This document shows, piece by piece, positions 17,983 to 25,088 of a DNA stretch of 64,000 nucleotides; position 1 is the first letter of the stretch, and the number at the start of each line of letters is the position of its first letter. A program made the translations under genes and the position numbers. Below the pieces are notes generated by a model. The model was not told where the DNA came from. It saw nothing but the letters and a program-made list of their open reading frames with translations, and did no database searches. Source of the stretch: Microbulbifer sp. TB1203 (lineage in GTDB: Bacteria; Pseudomonadota; Gammaproteobacteria; Pseudomonadales; Cellvibrionaceae); assembly GCF_030997045.1 (NCBI RefSeq), contig NZ_CP116899.1:1988501-2052500 (forward strand), read 5' to 3'.

Positions 17983-18936
17983 GTGACGGAATCCGCCCCC
18001 CTGATAGAACCGCTGATCGAACAGCGTGCAGACCCCTATATTTATAAACACCACGACGGCTATTACTACTTTATCGCCTCGGTACCGGAGTATGACCGCC
18101 TGGAGCTGCGCCGCTCACAGACACTGGCCGGACTCGCGGAAGCTCCCGGGATCACTGTGTGGCGCAAGCCGGAAACCGGCCCCTACTCCGACCTTATCTG
18201 GGCACCGGAGATCCACTTTATAGACGGCACCTGGTGTATTTATTTCGCCGCGGCGCCGTCGCGGGAGATTCTCGACAACCTCTTCCAGCACCGCATGTAC
18301 GCACTGACCACCACCGCAGACAATCCGCAGGAAGGGAACTGGCAGCTGGCACAGGTGGATAGCGGCATCGACGCCTTCTGCCTCGACGCCACAAGTTTTG
18401 CCCACAGGGGCGAGCGCTACTATCTATGGGCGCAAAAGGAGCCCGGAATCCCCGGGAATTCGAACTTGTATATAGCGCCAATGGACTCCCCCACCAGTAT
18501 CGTCGGCAAGCCGATCCGGCTCAGCATACCGGAGTTCGATTGGGAGACCGTGGGTTTTGCGGTAAACGAGGGGCCCGCGGTGATCGCGCGCCACGGCCGG
18601 GTGTTTATCAGCTATTCCGCCAGTGCCACCGACCACAACTACTGTATGGGACTGCTCTACGCCGACGAGGACGCAGACCTGCTGGACCCGGCCAGCTGGC
18701 ACAAGTCACCACAACCGGTGTTCCAGAGCTGTCACCAACGGGGCATCTACGGGCCGGGACACAACAGCTTTACCGTCTCCGAGGACGGCGAACGGGACAT
18801 CTTGGTCTACCACGCGCGCACCTACACAAAGATCGAAGGAGATCCGTTGTGGGACCCCAACCGCCACACCTATATCAAGGCGTTTGGCTGGTCGGATGAT
18901 GGAATGCCGGTATTCGGCAACCCCGCGGAGCCCTGA
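17983..18936 (+). CDS. Intracellular GH43 exo-alpha-L-arabinofuranosidase
   Basis: A 317-residue GH43 enzyme without a signal peptide, so cytoplasmic. I take the GTG at 17983 as start because TGGAG lies 6 nt upstream; a TTG at 17968 would bury this site. The triad is visible as D17 in RADPYIY, D135 in CLDATSF and E196 in VNEGPAVI, with GIYGPGHNS providing the metal-site histidine. The sequence resembles exo-1,5-alpha-L-arabinofuranosidases of the GH43_26 type. It would release arabinose from oligosaccharides imported by the upstream symporter; subfamily assignment is inference. Confidence 0.85.
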   Translation: MTESAPLIEPLIEQRADPYIYKHHDGYYYFIASVPEYDRLELRRSQTLAGLAEAPGITVWRKPETGPYSDLIWAPEIHFIDGTWCIYFAAAPSREILDNLFQHRMYALTTTADNPQEGNWQLAQVDSGIDAFCLDATSFAHRGERYYLWAQKEPGIPGNSNLYIAPMDSPTSIVGKPIRLSIPEFDWETVGFAVNEGPAVIARHGRVFISYSASATDHNYCMGLLYADEDADLLDPASWHKSPQPVFQSCHQRGIYGPGHNSFTVSEDGERDILVYHARTYTKIEGDPLWDPNRHTYIKAFGWSDDGMPVFGNPAEP

Positions 18937-18940
18937 GTCC

Positions 18941-19021
18941 CTGCAGGAGCGGCCCATGGACAGATTTTTGCTCCTGCAAAATCTGCATTTCCGCCGTCCC
19001 TGACGGTCGCCGCTCCTACAG
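18941..19021. repeat. Degenerate REP-like inverted repeat (family A)
   Basis: Starts CTGCAGGAGCGGCCCATGG and ends GCCGCTCCTACAG around an inner hairpin (CAGATTTTTGC/GCAAAATCTG). It lies between the convergent GH43 and OmpW-like genes. Confidence 0.65.
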
Positions 19022-19047
19022 GATGATTTCCGTCGGGGGTGGGAACT

Positions 19048-19803
19048 TCAGAACTTGTAACCCACCCCCAGATTCAGGGTCCAGGGATCGTAATCGAAAT
19101 CGGCAATCAGCCGATTCCCACCATCAGGGACAGGAAAAGATATGGTAATCTGGTCCACGTCCACATCGCGGTAAATAATCGAAGCATTACCCAGCCACTG
19201 GCTGTCCCGGCCGAACATAAAGTCGATGCCCGCCTGGGCTGCAACACCCCAGGAATACCCCATTCCCAGCGAACCGAAGTCGATGGCACTATGATTATCG
19301 ATCAGGTACTGGCTGACGACACTGCTGAGGTCTTCATCGTGAAAATCGGTATAGTTGACTCCGATGCCCAGGTACGGCTGCCCCAGGCAGCTGGGATCCA
19401 GGAAATACCAATTGAGAAACAAATCAGACATCTGCACATCGAAGCTGCCCAGGTGAATCCGATCAGTAACCGGTAGCAGGCTCCTGAAATGACGGAGATC
19501 GGCATCGTGGTTTACCCCGGCGGTCAACATCAACTCCAGCCCCCAATGTTCCACTGGCAGCCAGACAGCGGATATATTTCCGCCCCACTCCTCCTCGATA
19601 TCCAGTTCGGCGCCGAAGAAGTCCGGCGTGAAAAGACCGTCGAATACAAAATTGGTATTGTCTTCATCGGGATCTACGTAGGAGACCCCGATACGGACAA
19701 GAAAAGTATCGACGGTATAGCCCGAATTCGCCATTACCTGCGGCGCGCCAGCCAAGGCAAGAACCGCGAAGGCCAGCGTATGAGTGGCACGGATAATTTT
19801 CAT
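19048..19803 (-). CDS. OmpW-family outer-membrane protein (copy 1 of 3)
   Basis: A 251-residue small beta-barrel of the OmpW/AlkL type. The start at 19803 has GGAG 7 nt upstream. A signal peptide runs to about residue 26 (QVMA). Barrel landmarks shared with its two neighbours are VRIGVSYVDPDEDN, PVEHWGLELM, QPYLGIGVNYTDFHDED, FGRDSQWLGNAS and the C-terminal VGYKF typical of outer-membrane proteins. OmpW proteins form narrow channels for small hydrophobic molecules. The closest relatives in the window are the two following genes, so this is a tandem family. The substrate is unknown. Confidence 0.85.
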   Translation of the reverse strand: MKIIRATHTLAFAVLALAGAPQVMANSGYTVDTFLVRIGVSYVDPDEDNTNFVFDGLFTPDFFGAELDIEEEWGGNISAVWLPVEHWGLELMLTAGVNHDADLRHFRSLLPVTDRIHLGSFDVQMSDLFLNWYFLDPSCLGQPYLGIGVNYTDFHDEDLSSVVSQYLIDNHSAIDFGSLGMGYSWGVAAQAGIDFMFGRDSQWLGNASIIYRDVDVDQITISFPVPDGGNRLIADFDYDPWTLNLGVGYKF

Positions 19804-19878
19804 TGGCAACTCCATTCCGCGCTTGAGATCCAAGCGCAATCCATTCCCTCAGCGTCCAGTCTAGACAGCAAAGAACTG

Positions 19879-19894
19879 CGTTTCCCGGGAAACG
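19879..19894. promoter_or_regulatory. 16-bp perfect palindrome upstream of OmpW copy 1
   Basis: CGTTTCCCGGGAAACG is a perfect palindrome 76 bp upstream of the start codon, adjacent to the shared GTCTAGAC motif (19859-19866). It is absent from the other two copies and may be a gene-specific operator. Confidence 0.4.
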
Positions 19895-19973
19895 AGAAAA
19901 TCGGCGCAAATAAAGGTATAACTAGCCGGACTATTCCAGTCTGGAAGACGGGCCCTACGGAAGCCGGATAAGT

Positions 19974-20003
19974 AATACAAAAAAAGGGCGCCGAAGCGCC
20001 CTT
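19974..20003 (-). terminator. Rho-independent terminator after OmpW copy 2
   Basis: AAGGGCG/CGCCCTT stem with a 6-nt loop followed on the minus strand by seven T residues, 28 bp beyond the stop of the middle OmpW-like gene. Confidence 0.85.
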
Positions 20004-20030
20004 CCCATCATTCGAAGAAACTCCGATGAG

Positions 20031-20897
20031 TTAGAAACTGAACTTGTAACCGACTGACAGGTTGAAAGTCCAGGGATTGTAACGGTAGTCGCCGGAATAG
20101 GATGAGATCACCTCCTCAACGAAGAAGTCATCGTCATCATCCACAAAGCCATCTACCGCAAAGATATCAAAGCCAAATTCGGTTTCCGAATCCACCCAGA
20201 CCGCGGCGGCGTTAACCAGCCAGGCGCTGTCCCGGCCGAAGACCCAGTCTGCACCTATCTGCCACGCATAGCCCCAGGAGTGCCCCATGTCCAGTTGACC
20301 GTCCAGAATGACGTCCTGGAAAGGCTGGTTGTCCCTTCTGAAGAGAGTGAAATCTTCGTCGTGGAAATCGGTATAGTTGATACCGACACCGATATAGGGC
20401 TGGAACATGCACGTGGGATCGAGAGGATACCAGTTGATCATCGCCTGGCTCTTCCGCGATTCGAACTCGCCAAGATCATCACGGTCTCTGCGGAAACCGT
20501 CCACGGGGATGAAACCATTGACAGGGATAAAACCACCGATGTCAACGAAACCGTGGTCATCTCCTCCATCGTGCTCATTACCGTAGACGAAGCTCAGTTC
20601 CAGGGCAAAGTGATCGATAGGGAACCACATGCCACTGACGTTCCAGCCCCACTCGCCGTCCGGATCCACGTCCGCCCGGAAAGCATCGACGAAGACAGGC
20701 TCGAAAAATAATTCATTGGCGAACGTCACCTCATCGCTCGCCGGGTGTATATAGGAAATGCCGAGACGGCCCACAACCGTTCCAGCACCGTAGATCTTGT
20801 CCGGTACAGGAGGCGGAGCATATCCGGCAGGTCCGGCTGCTGCTGCTGCGGAAAAAACTGTCAATGCCAAGGGAGGCAGAATGCGCATCATTTTCAT
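20031..20897 (-). CDS. OmpW-family outer-membrane protein (copy 2 of 3)
   Basis: A 288-residue paralogue of its neighbours, longer because of an acidic insertion before the last strands (residues rich in Asp, VDDDDDFFVEE) and a repeated INGFIPVNGF/IPVDGF segment in an external loop. The ATG at 20897 has GGAG 9 nt upstream; an ATG 15 bp earlier has none. The signal peptide ends near AAAAAG. Conserved features are RLGISYIHPASDE, PIDHFALELS, QPYIGVGINYTDFHDED, FGRDSAWLVNAA and a C-terminal VGYKFSF. The acidic loop could bind cations, but this is speculation. Confidence 0.83.
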   Translation of the reverse strand: MKMMRILPPLALTVFSAAAAAGPAGYAPPPVPDKIYGAGTVVGRLGISYIHPASDEVTFANELFFEPVFVDAFRADVDPDGEWGWNVSGMWFPIDHFALELSFVYGNEHDGGDDHGFVDIGGFIPVNGFIPVDGFRRDRDDLGEFESRKSQAMINWYPLDPTCMFQPYIGVGINYTDFHDEDFTLFRRDNQPFQDVILDGQLDMGHSWGYAWQIGADWVFGRDSAWLVNAAAVWVDSETEFGFDIFAVDGFVDDDDDFFVEEVISSYSGDYRYNPWTFNLSVGYKFSF

Positions 20898-20959
20898 AGA
20901 TGAAAACTCCATTTAGAACATCCGGTAAATCGAAGAGCAACTCATCCGATTAATTTTTA

Positions 20960-20967
20960 GTCTAGAC
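20960..20967. promoter_or_regulatory. Shared GTCTAGAC palindrome upstream of OmpW copy 2
   Basis: Identical octamer at 19859, 20960 and 21904, 56-63 bp before each of the three start codons, followed on the coding strand by T and, in copies 2 and 3, by a further conserved block reading TTGCTxTTCxATTTxCCG. The placement suggests a common promoter or operator. Confidence 0.55.
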
Positions 20968-21028
20968 CGGGTTTTCCTGTTTGTAGAAAAAAATAACTAA
21001 AAAAAATGTAAAGACAGGGTTACTGATT

Positions 21029-21053
21029 TAAAAAAGGGCGCCAAAGCGCCCTT
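21029..21053 (-). terminator. Rho-independent terminator after OmpW copy 3
   Basis: AAGGGCG/CGCCCTT stem nearly identical to the terminator of copy 2, with a T-run on the minus strand, 13 bp past the stop codon. Near identity of the two terminators points to duplication of whole transcription units. Confidence 0.85.
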
Positions 21054-21065
21054 CTTCGTCTGTCA

Positions 21066-21845
21066 TCAGAACTTATAGCCGATACCCAGGTTATAAATCC
21101 AGGGATCGAAATCCAAACCGGCGCGCAATCCTGCGATGGCGCCCGGCACCGGAAATTTCAGCCGGGTGGAAGTGTCGACATCCATATATTGCACTGCGGC
21201 GTTAACCAGCCAGTTGCTGTCGCGTCCCAGCATCACGTCCACGCCAACCTGGCCAGTCCAGCCCCAGTCGTCCTTCACTTCGAGCGTGGCAGGGCCGACA
21301 GCGCCAAAAGTGTCGGCGAAGTACGCGTCTGCCACAGTACCCGCGTTGTTGTCGTCAAAATCCGTGTAGCCAATGCCGGCTCCGACATACGGCTGCACCC
21401 ACGACTCCTTGCAAACCGGAAACCAGTTCAGGTAAAGGCTGGAAGAACGGCGCTCGATGTCACCGAGATGCAGCCTATCTTCGGGGGGAAAGAATCCGAG
21501 GAATCCGTCCACATCCGTGTCGTGGTCCGATTCTCCGACATAGACAAACTCCACCGCGAAATGGTCCACCAGAAAATAGGCGGCGGAGAAGTTCCAGGTG
21601 GTGTCGCTGTCGATACTGTAGTCGCTGCCTTCGAAGTCTGGCAGGAACACGCCGGCGAAATTCAGTTCATCTGAATCCTCGTCGGGGTTCACATGGGAAG
21701 CACCGATACGAACTACCGCCGAGCCAGCTTCATAAACCGGTGCCGGTGCAGCAGCAGGCGCCGGAACGTATCCGGAGTCTCCCGCCGATGCCGCAGTTGA
21801 AGCAACGGCGAATGCCAAGGGGGTCAGAATGCGCGTCATTTTCAT
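21066..21845 (-). CDS. OmpW-family outer-membrane protein (copy 3 of 3)
   Basis: A 259-residue OmpW-type protein. The start at 21845 has GGAG 8 nt upstream. The signal peptide ends around TAASAG; a short Pro/Ala linker (YVPAPAAAPAPVYEAG) follows before the first strand VRIGASHVNPDEDSDE. The barrel contains FLVDHFAVEFVYVGE, QPYVGAGIGYTDFDD, GRDSNWLVNAA and the C-terminal IGYKF. Like the other copies it is monocistronic with its own GTCTAGAC motif and terminator. Confidence 0.84.
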   Translation of the reverse strand: MKMTRILTPLAFAVASTAASAGDSGYVPAPAAAPAPVYEAGSAVVRIGASHVNPDEDSDELNFAGVFLPDFEGSDYSIDSDTTWNFSAAYFLVDHFAVEFVYVGESDHDTDVDGFLGFFPPEDRLHLGDIERRSSSLYLNWFPVCKESWVQPYVGAGIGYTDFDDNNAGTVADAYFADTFGAVGPATLEVKDDWGWTGQVGVDVMLGRDSNWLVNAAVQYMDVDTSTRLKFPVPGAIAGLRAGLDFDPWIYNLGIGYKF

Positions 21846-21911
21846 GTTGATAGCTCCGTCAATTTTCGGCAAATTGAACAGCAATCAACCCAATCACTTG
21901 TCAGTCTAGAC

Positions 21912-22146
21912 GCGAAAAAGAACCACTGGAGAAAAAACACCCGAAAAAGCGCCCGGAATTTGGAACTTTTATATAGACTTGGCAGCCCAATTATTTTTTG
22001 GCACTTAATTTAGCGGAAGAAGAGGGATTCAACGCTTCGGCAGGCGCGAAATAAGATGAGAAATAAAGAAGCGAGCGCCAAACCGCCTGCCTTTTGTCCG
22101 GAAAATATTCTTTTTAAAGGAAAGGTGCGACAACAGGAACGTCGTT
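21912..22146. other. Intergenic stretch upstream of OmpW copy 3
   Basis: Apart from the GTCTAGAC motif at its edge (21904-21911), an A-rich tract and an AAAGGAAAGG purine run near 22118, I see no gene, RNA or repeat here. Short open frames in it lack ribosome-binding sites and similarity. Confidence 0.5.
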
Positions 22147-22458
22147 TTAGCCCTGCTTTTTTCCGCCCCCCAGGCACTCCGGGCTCTGCGGTGCCTGCCC
22201 GGCCCACTCCTCCGGACTAAAGGTATGCAGCGCCAGCGCGTGTACCGGCCCCGCCATTTCATCCGCCAGCACAGCGTAAACCCGCTGGTGCCGCTGCACC
22301 TTGCGCAGCGAGACAAAAGCGTCGCTCACCAGCACCACGCGAAAATGCATCTCTGCACCGGCGGGCACATTGTGTAAATGGCTCTCGCACTGCACTTCGA
22401 TATGCTGTGGCGCAAAGGCCGCTCTCAGTTTCTCTTCTATCTGCTTTGCCAGGCTCAT
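22147..22458 (-). CDS. bolA: BolA-family protein
   Basis: A 103-residue protein with the BolA fold: IEEKLRAAFAPQHIEVQCESHLH at the N-terminus, then FRVVLVSDAFVSLRKVQRHQRVYAVLADEM with the conserved RHQ-V-Y motif and VHALALHTFSPEEW. BolA proteins partner with monothiol glutaredoxins in iron-sulfur trafficking and influence stress morphology. The C-terminal tail (about 15 residues, Gly/Lys/Gln) is not conserved in the family. It lies 23 bp downstream of the DjlA-like gene and is probably cotranscribed with it. Confidence 0.88.
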   Translation of the reverse strand: MSLAKQIEEKLRAAFAPQHIEVQCESHLHNVPAGAEMHFRVVLVSDAFVSLRKVQRHQRVYAVLADEMAGPVHALALHTFSPEEWAGQAPQSPECLGGGKKQG

Positions 22459-22481
22459 GTCTTACCTCCTTATTATTCCGG

Positions 22482-23255
22482 TTACGCTATTTCCCGCTTG
22501 CGCGCGGCGACAATGGTGTCGTAAGCGACGGTGATACTTTTCATCTGATCTTCCGCGTAGCGCATAAACTCTTCGGGCAATCCCTTGGCGGCGATTTTGT
22601 CTGGATGGAATTCCGCCGCCTTGCGTCGATAAGCCAGTTTCAACTCCCGATCGCTGGCATCCGGGCGGCACTCCAGGATGTCGTAGTGCTGCTGCAGTGA
22701 GGCCGTCGAATACTGCGCACTCCGGCCGAATTCCCCGTGCATGGCGTTGAAGATGGACTCGTGTAATCCCAGGTGGGAGGGAATACGCCGCAGGATCTCC
22801 TCTTCCGCCGCGTGCAGCTCACCATCCGCATAGGCCACGGCAAATAGCAGGCGGTACACCATTTCCCGCATCGCCTGGTTGTGCACCAACTGCCGGTACT
22901 GCTCGGCGTAATCGTAGATGCTGTAGGTGTCGCTCTTTGCGTTCTGGAAAATCTGGATGGCGTGCTTGCGGTCCTCCACACTCAGGCGCAGGTTGTTCTG
23001 AATAAAATCGTCGACCAGGCGGACTTCCGCCTTGGACACCTGGCCATCTGCCTTGGCGATCTTCGCCAGCATGGAAAACAGGGTGACGATAAAGACGGCC
23101 TGCGCCCCTTCCCTGTTCAGGGAGCCCGCGCCGCCGGCGGCGCGCTGCAGGCCGGAACCGAAAGAACTGCCGATCCAGGCACCCAGCGCCGCACCGATAG
23201 GACCGCCGAACATCAAACCGATACCGGCCCCGATTCCCGCGCCCAACCAGGACAT
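22482..23255 (-). CDS. djlA: DjlA-like TerB/DnaJ co-chaperone
   Basis: A 257-residue membrane-anchored J-domain protein. Residues 1-45 are a glycine-rich hydrophobic segment (GAGIGAGIGLMFGGPIGAALGAWIG) that serves as anchor. A TerB-like helical domain covers about 50-180, with acidic motifs KADGQVSKAEV and YADGELHAAEEE. The J domain is at about 190-257 and contains the essential HPD (FHPDK). It would stimulate DnaK ATPase near the inner membrane. DjlA proteins are usually about 270 residues. An AGGAG precedes the ATG. Confidence 0.88.
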   Translation of the reverse strand: MSWLGAGIGAGIGLMFGGPIGAALGAWIGSSFGSGLQRAAGGAGSLNREGAQAVFIVTLFSMLAKIAKADGQVSKAEVRLVDDFIQNNLRLSVEDRKHAIQIFQNAKSDTYSIYDYAEQYRQLVHNQAMREMVYRLLFAVAYADGELHAAEEEILRRIPSHLGLHESIFNAMHGEFGRSAQYSTASLQQHYDILECRPDASDRELKLAYRRKAAEFHPDKIAAKGLPEEFMRYAEDQMKSITVAYDTIVAARKREIA

Positions 23256-23744
23256 AATCTCTCCTTTGGACGCCCCATTGCGCCCGATCCAAAATAAAAA
23301 ACGCGCCTATGATACCACGGCTTGAGCCGCTCCCTGATACGGGATCGACCATCTGGTCAGGCGCAGATTTCGATGGCAAAAGGGGATATTTCCGATGCCC
23401 GGTCGGGGACACCCGGAAAAGAATACCGGAGCGCGATGCGAAGGTCCTGATGCCGGAGGCTTTTTGCGGGACTGTGACTCGGACCATCCCTGGTCCTCGC
23501 CCTCCGGGCGCCTTCGGCGTCCAAAAACGGCAGTCCTGCCGTTTTGTCTGCGAGAGGGACCTCGCGGACAAGCCTCCATGGATGGATTTAAGGGGGGCGC
23601 CCAGCCCGTGCCGCGAACAACCACCGGCAGCAGGGCCGCCCCGGTGCCTGTTAAGGACCGGGAAGCCGTGGGCGTGGGCCTTGGGCCCGCGAGCGGAGCT
23701 GGAGCCTTCAGCTGCGAGGGTAAATAGCTCCGCGGTCCCGGGCG
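23256..23744. repeat. Intergenic region with a family C palindromic element
   Basis: No gene is apparent in these 489 bp. At 23435-23644 is the longest copy of a modular repeat whose ends read GATGCGAAGG...CCTGAT and CCGGCAGCAGGGCCGCC. Copies occur at 33207-33290 and 42445-42568 with different interiors. Inside lie smaller hairpins such as AAAACGGCAG/CTGCCGTTTT. A preceding GGAAAAGAATACCGGA block is also shared with the 33 kb copy. Confidence 0.65.
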
Positions 23745-25070
23745 TCAGCCGGTCATTGCGCGAACCATAGTGATCATCACCCCGGCGGCCACCGCGGAGC
23801 CAATCACCCCGGCCACGTTGGGGCCCATGGCGTGCATCAGCAGGAAGTTGTGCGGGTTGGCTTCCAGCCCCAGCTTGTTGGATACCCGCGCCGCCATGGG
23901 CACCGCGGAAACACCGGCGGAGCCGATCAGCGGGTTTATCTTGTGCTTGCTCACCAGATTCAGCAATTTCGCCATCAGTACGCCGGCGGCGGTGCCGATG
24001 GCGAAGGCGACAATACCCAGGGCGAGGATGCCGAGAGTTTTCGGATCGAGGAATTTATCCGCCGCCAGCTTCGAACCCACGGACAGACCGAGGAAGATGG
24101 TGGTGATATTGATCAGCGCGTTCTGCGCGGTATCCGACAGGCGCGACACCACACCGCACTCGCGCATCAGGTTGCCGAAGCAGAACATCCCCAGCAGCGG
24201 CGCCGCGTCCGGCAGGAACAGCGCCACCAGGATCAGCAGCAGCAGCGGGAAAGTGATCTTCTCCCGCTTGCTCACATGGCGCAGCTGCACCATCTCGATT
24301 TTGCGCTCTTCCGGCGTGGTCAGCGCGCGCATGATCGGCGGCTGGATCAGCGGCACCAGCGCCATATAGGAATAGGCGGCCACGGCGATGGCGCCGAGCA
24401 GATCCGGGGCCAGCAGGCTGGATACATAGATGGCGGTGGGACCGTCGGCGCCGCCGATAATACCGATGGCTGCGGCATCGGCGATGGAGAAATCCATAAT
24501 GCCGGCCACCGACAGGCCGACCGCGCCGAGCACCGTGGCAAAGATGCCGAACTGTGCCGCGGCGCCCAGGAACAGGGTGCGCGGGTTGCCGAGTAACGGG
24601 CCGAAGTCGGTCATCGCGCCCACGCCCATAAAGATCACCAGCGGCGCCGCTCCCGAGGCAATGGCCACAGAGTAGAAGTTATACAGCATGCCGTTGCTGT
24701 AGCCCGCATCCAGCGCCACCTGCTCAGCCCGCAATTGCAGCGCCGCCGGTGCATTGCCCAGGGTCTCCTTCAGCGCCGATTCAAACGCATAGGCGGATTC
24801 CAGTTGCTCCACACCCAGCAGTTGTGCCATCTGCAGCAATACACGGGGATCGCCACCCGCCACCGCCGCCTCCGCGGCGGAGAGGGACAGGTCCGCGCCG
24901 GGAATATTCGCCAGGATGCCACCGAAGCCGATGGGCACCAGCAGCAGCGGCTCGAACTTTTTGTTGATGGCCAGGAACAGCAGCAGCAGGCCTACCATGA
25001 TCATCACAAACTGGCCCGACGCCATCTGGTAGGCGCCGGAGGATTGCCAGAGATTGATAAGGTTTTCCAC
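23745..25070 (-). CDS. oadB: Na+-pumping oxaloacetate decarboxylase, beta subunit
   Basis: The membrane subunit that decarboxylates carboxybiotin and exports Na+. It has 441 residues with about 9-11 hydrophobic segments. Family hallmarks are GVGAMTDFGPLLGNP, the re-entrant DAAAIGIIGGADGPTAIY with the key Asp, GMFCFGNLMRECGVV and the C-terminal MHAMGPNVAGVIGSAVAAG. It is the last gene of a gamma-alpha-beta operon, 18 bp after the alpha subunit stop. The pump couples oxaloacetate decarboxylation to the sodium gradient, consistent with a marine or saline habitat. Confidence 0.93.
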   Translation of the reverse strand: MENLINLWQSSGAYQMASGQFVMIMVGLLLLFLAINKKFEPLLLVPIGFGGILANIPGADLSLSAAEAAVAGGDPRVLLQMAQLLGVEQLESAYAFESALKETLGNAPAALQLRAEQVALDAGYSNGMLYNFYSVAIASGAAPLVIFMGVGAMTDFGPLLGNPRTLFLGAAAQFGIFATVLGAVGLSVAGIMDFSIADAAAIGIIGGADGPTAIYVSSLLAPDLLGAIAVAAYSYMALVPLIQPPIMRALTTPEERKIEMVQLRHVSKREKITFPLLLLILVALFLPDAAPLLGMFCFGNLMRECGVVSRLSDTAQNALINITTIFLGLSVGSKLAADKFLDPKTLGILALGIVAFAIGTAAGVLMAKLLNLVSKHKINPLIGSAGVSAVPMAARVSNKLGLEANPHNFLLMHAMGPNVAGVIGSAVAAGVMITMVRAMTG

Positions 25071-25088
25071 AAGCGACTCCTAACCGGG

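Noticed and set aside
23256..23744. Possible gene remnant or toxin-antitoxin pair in the oadB/djlA gap
   Set aside because: Short open frames here consist of palindromic repeat sequence, on both strands, with no ribosome-binding sites.
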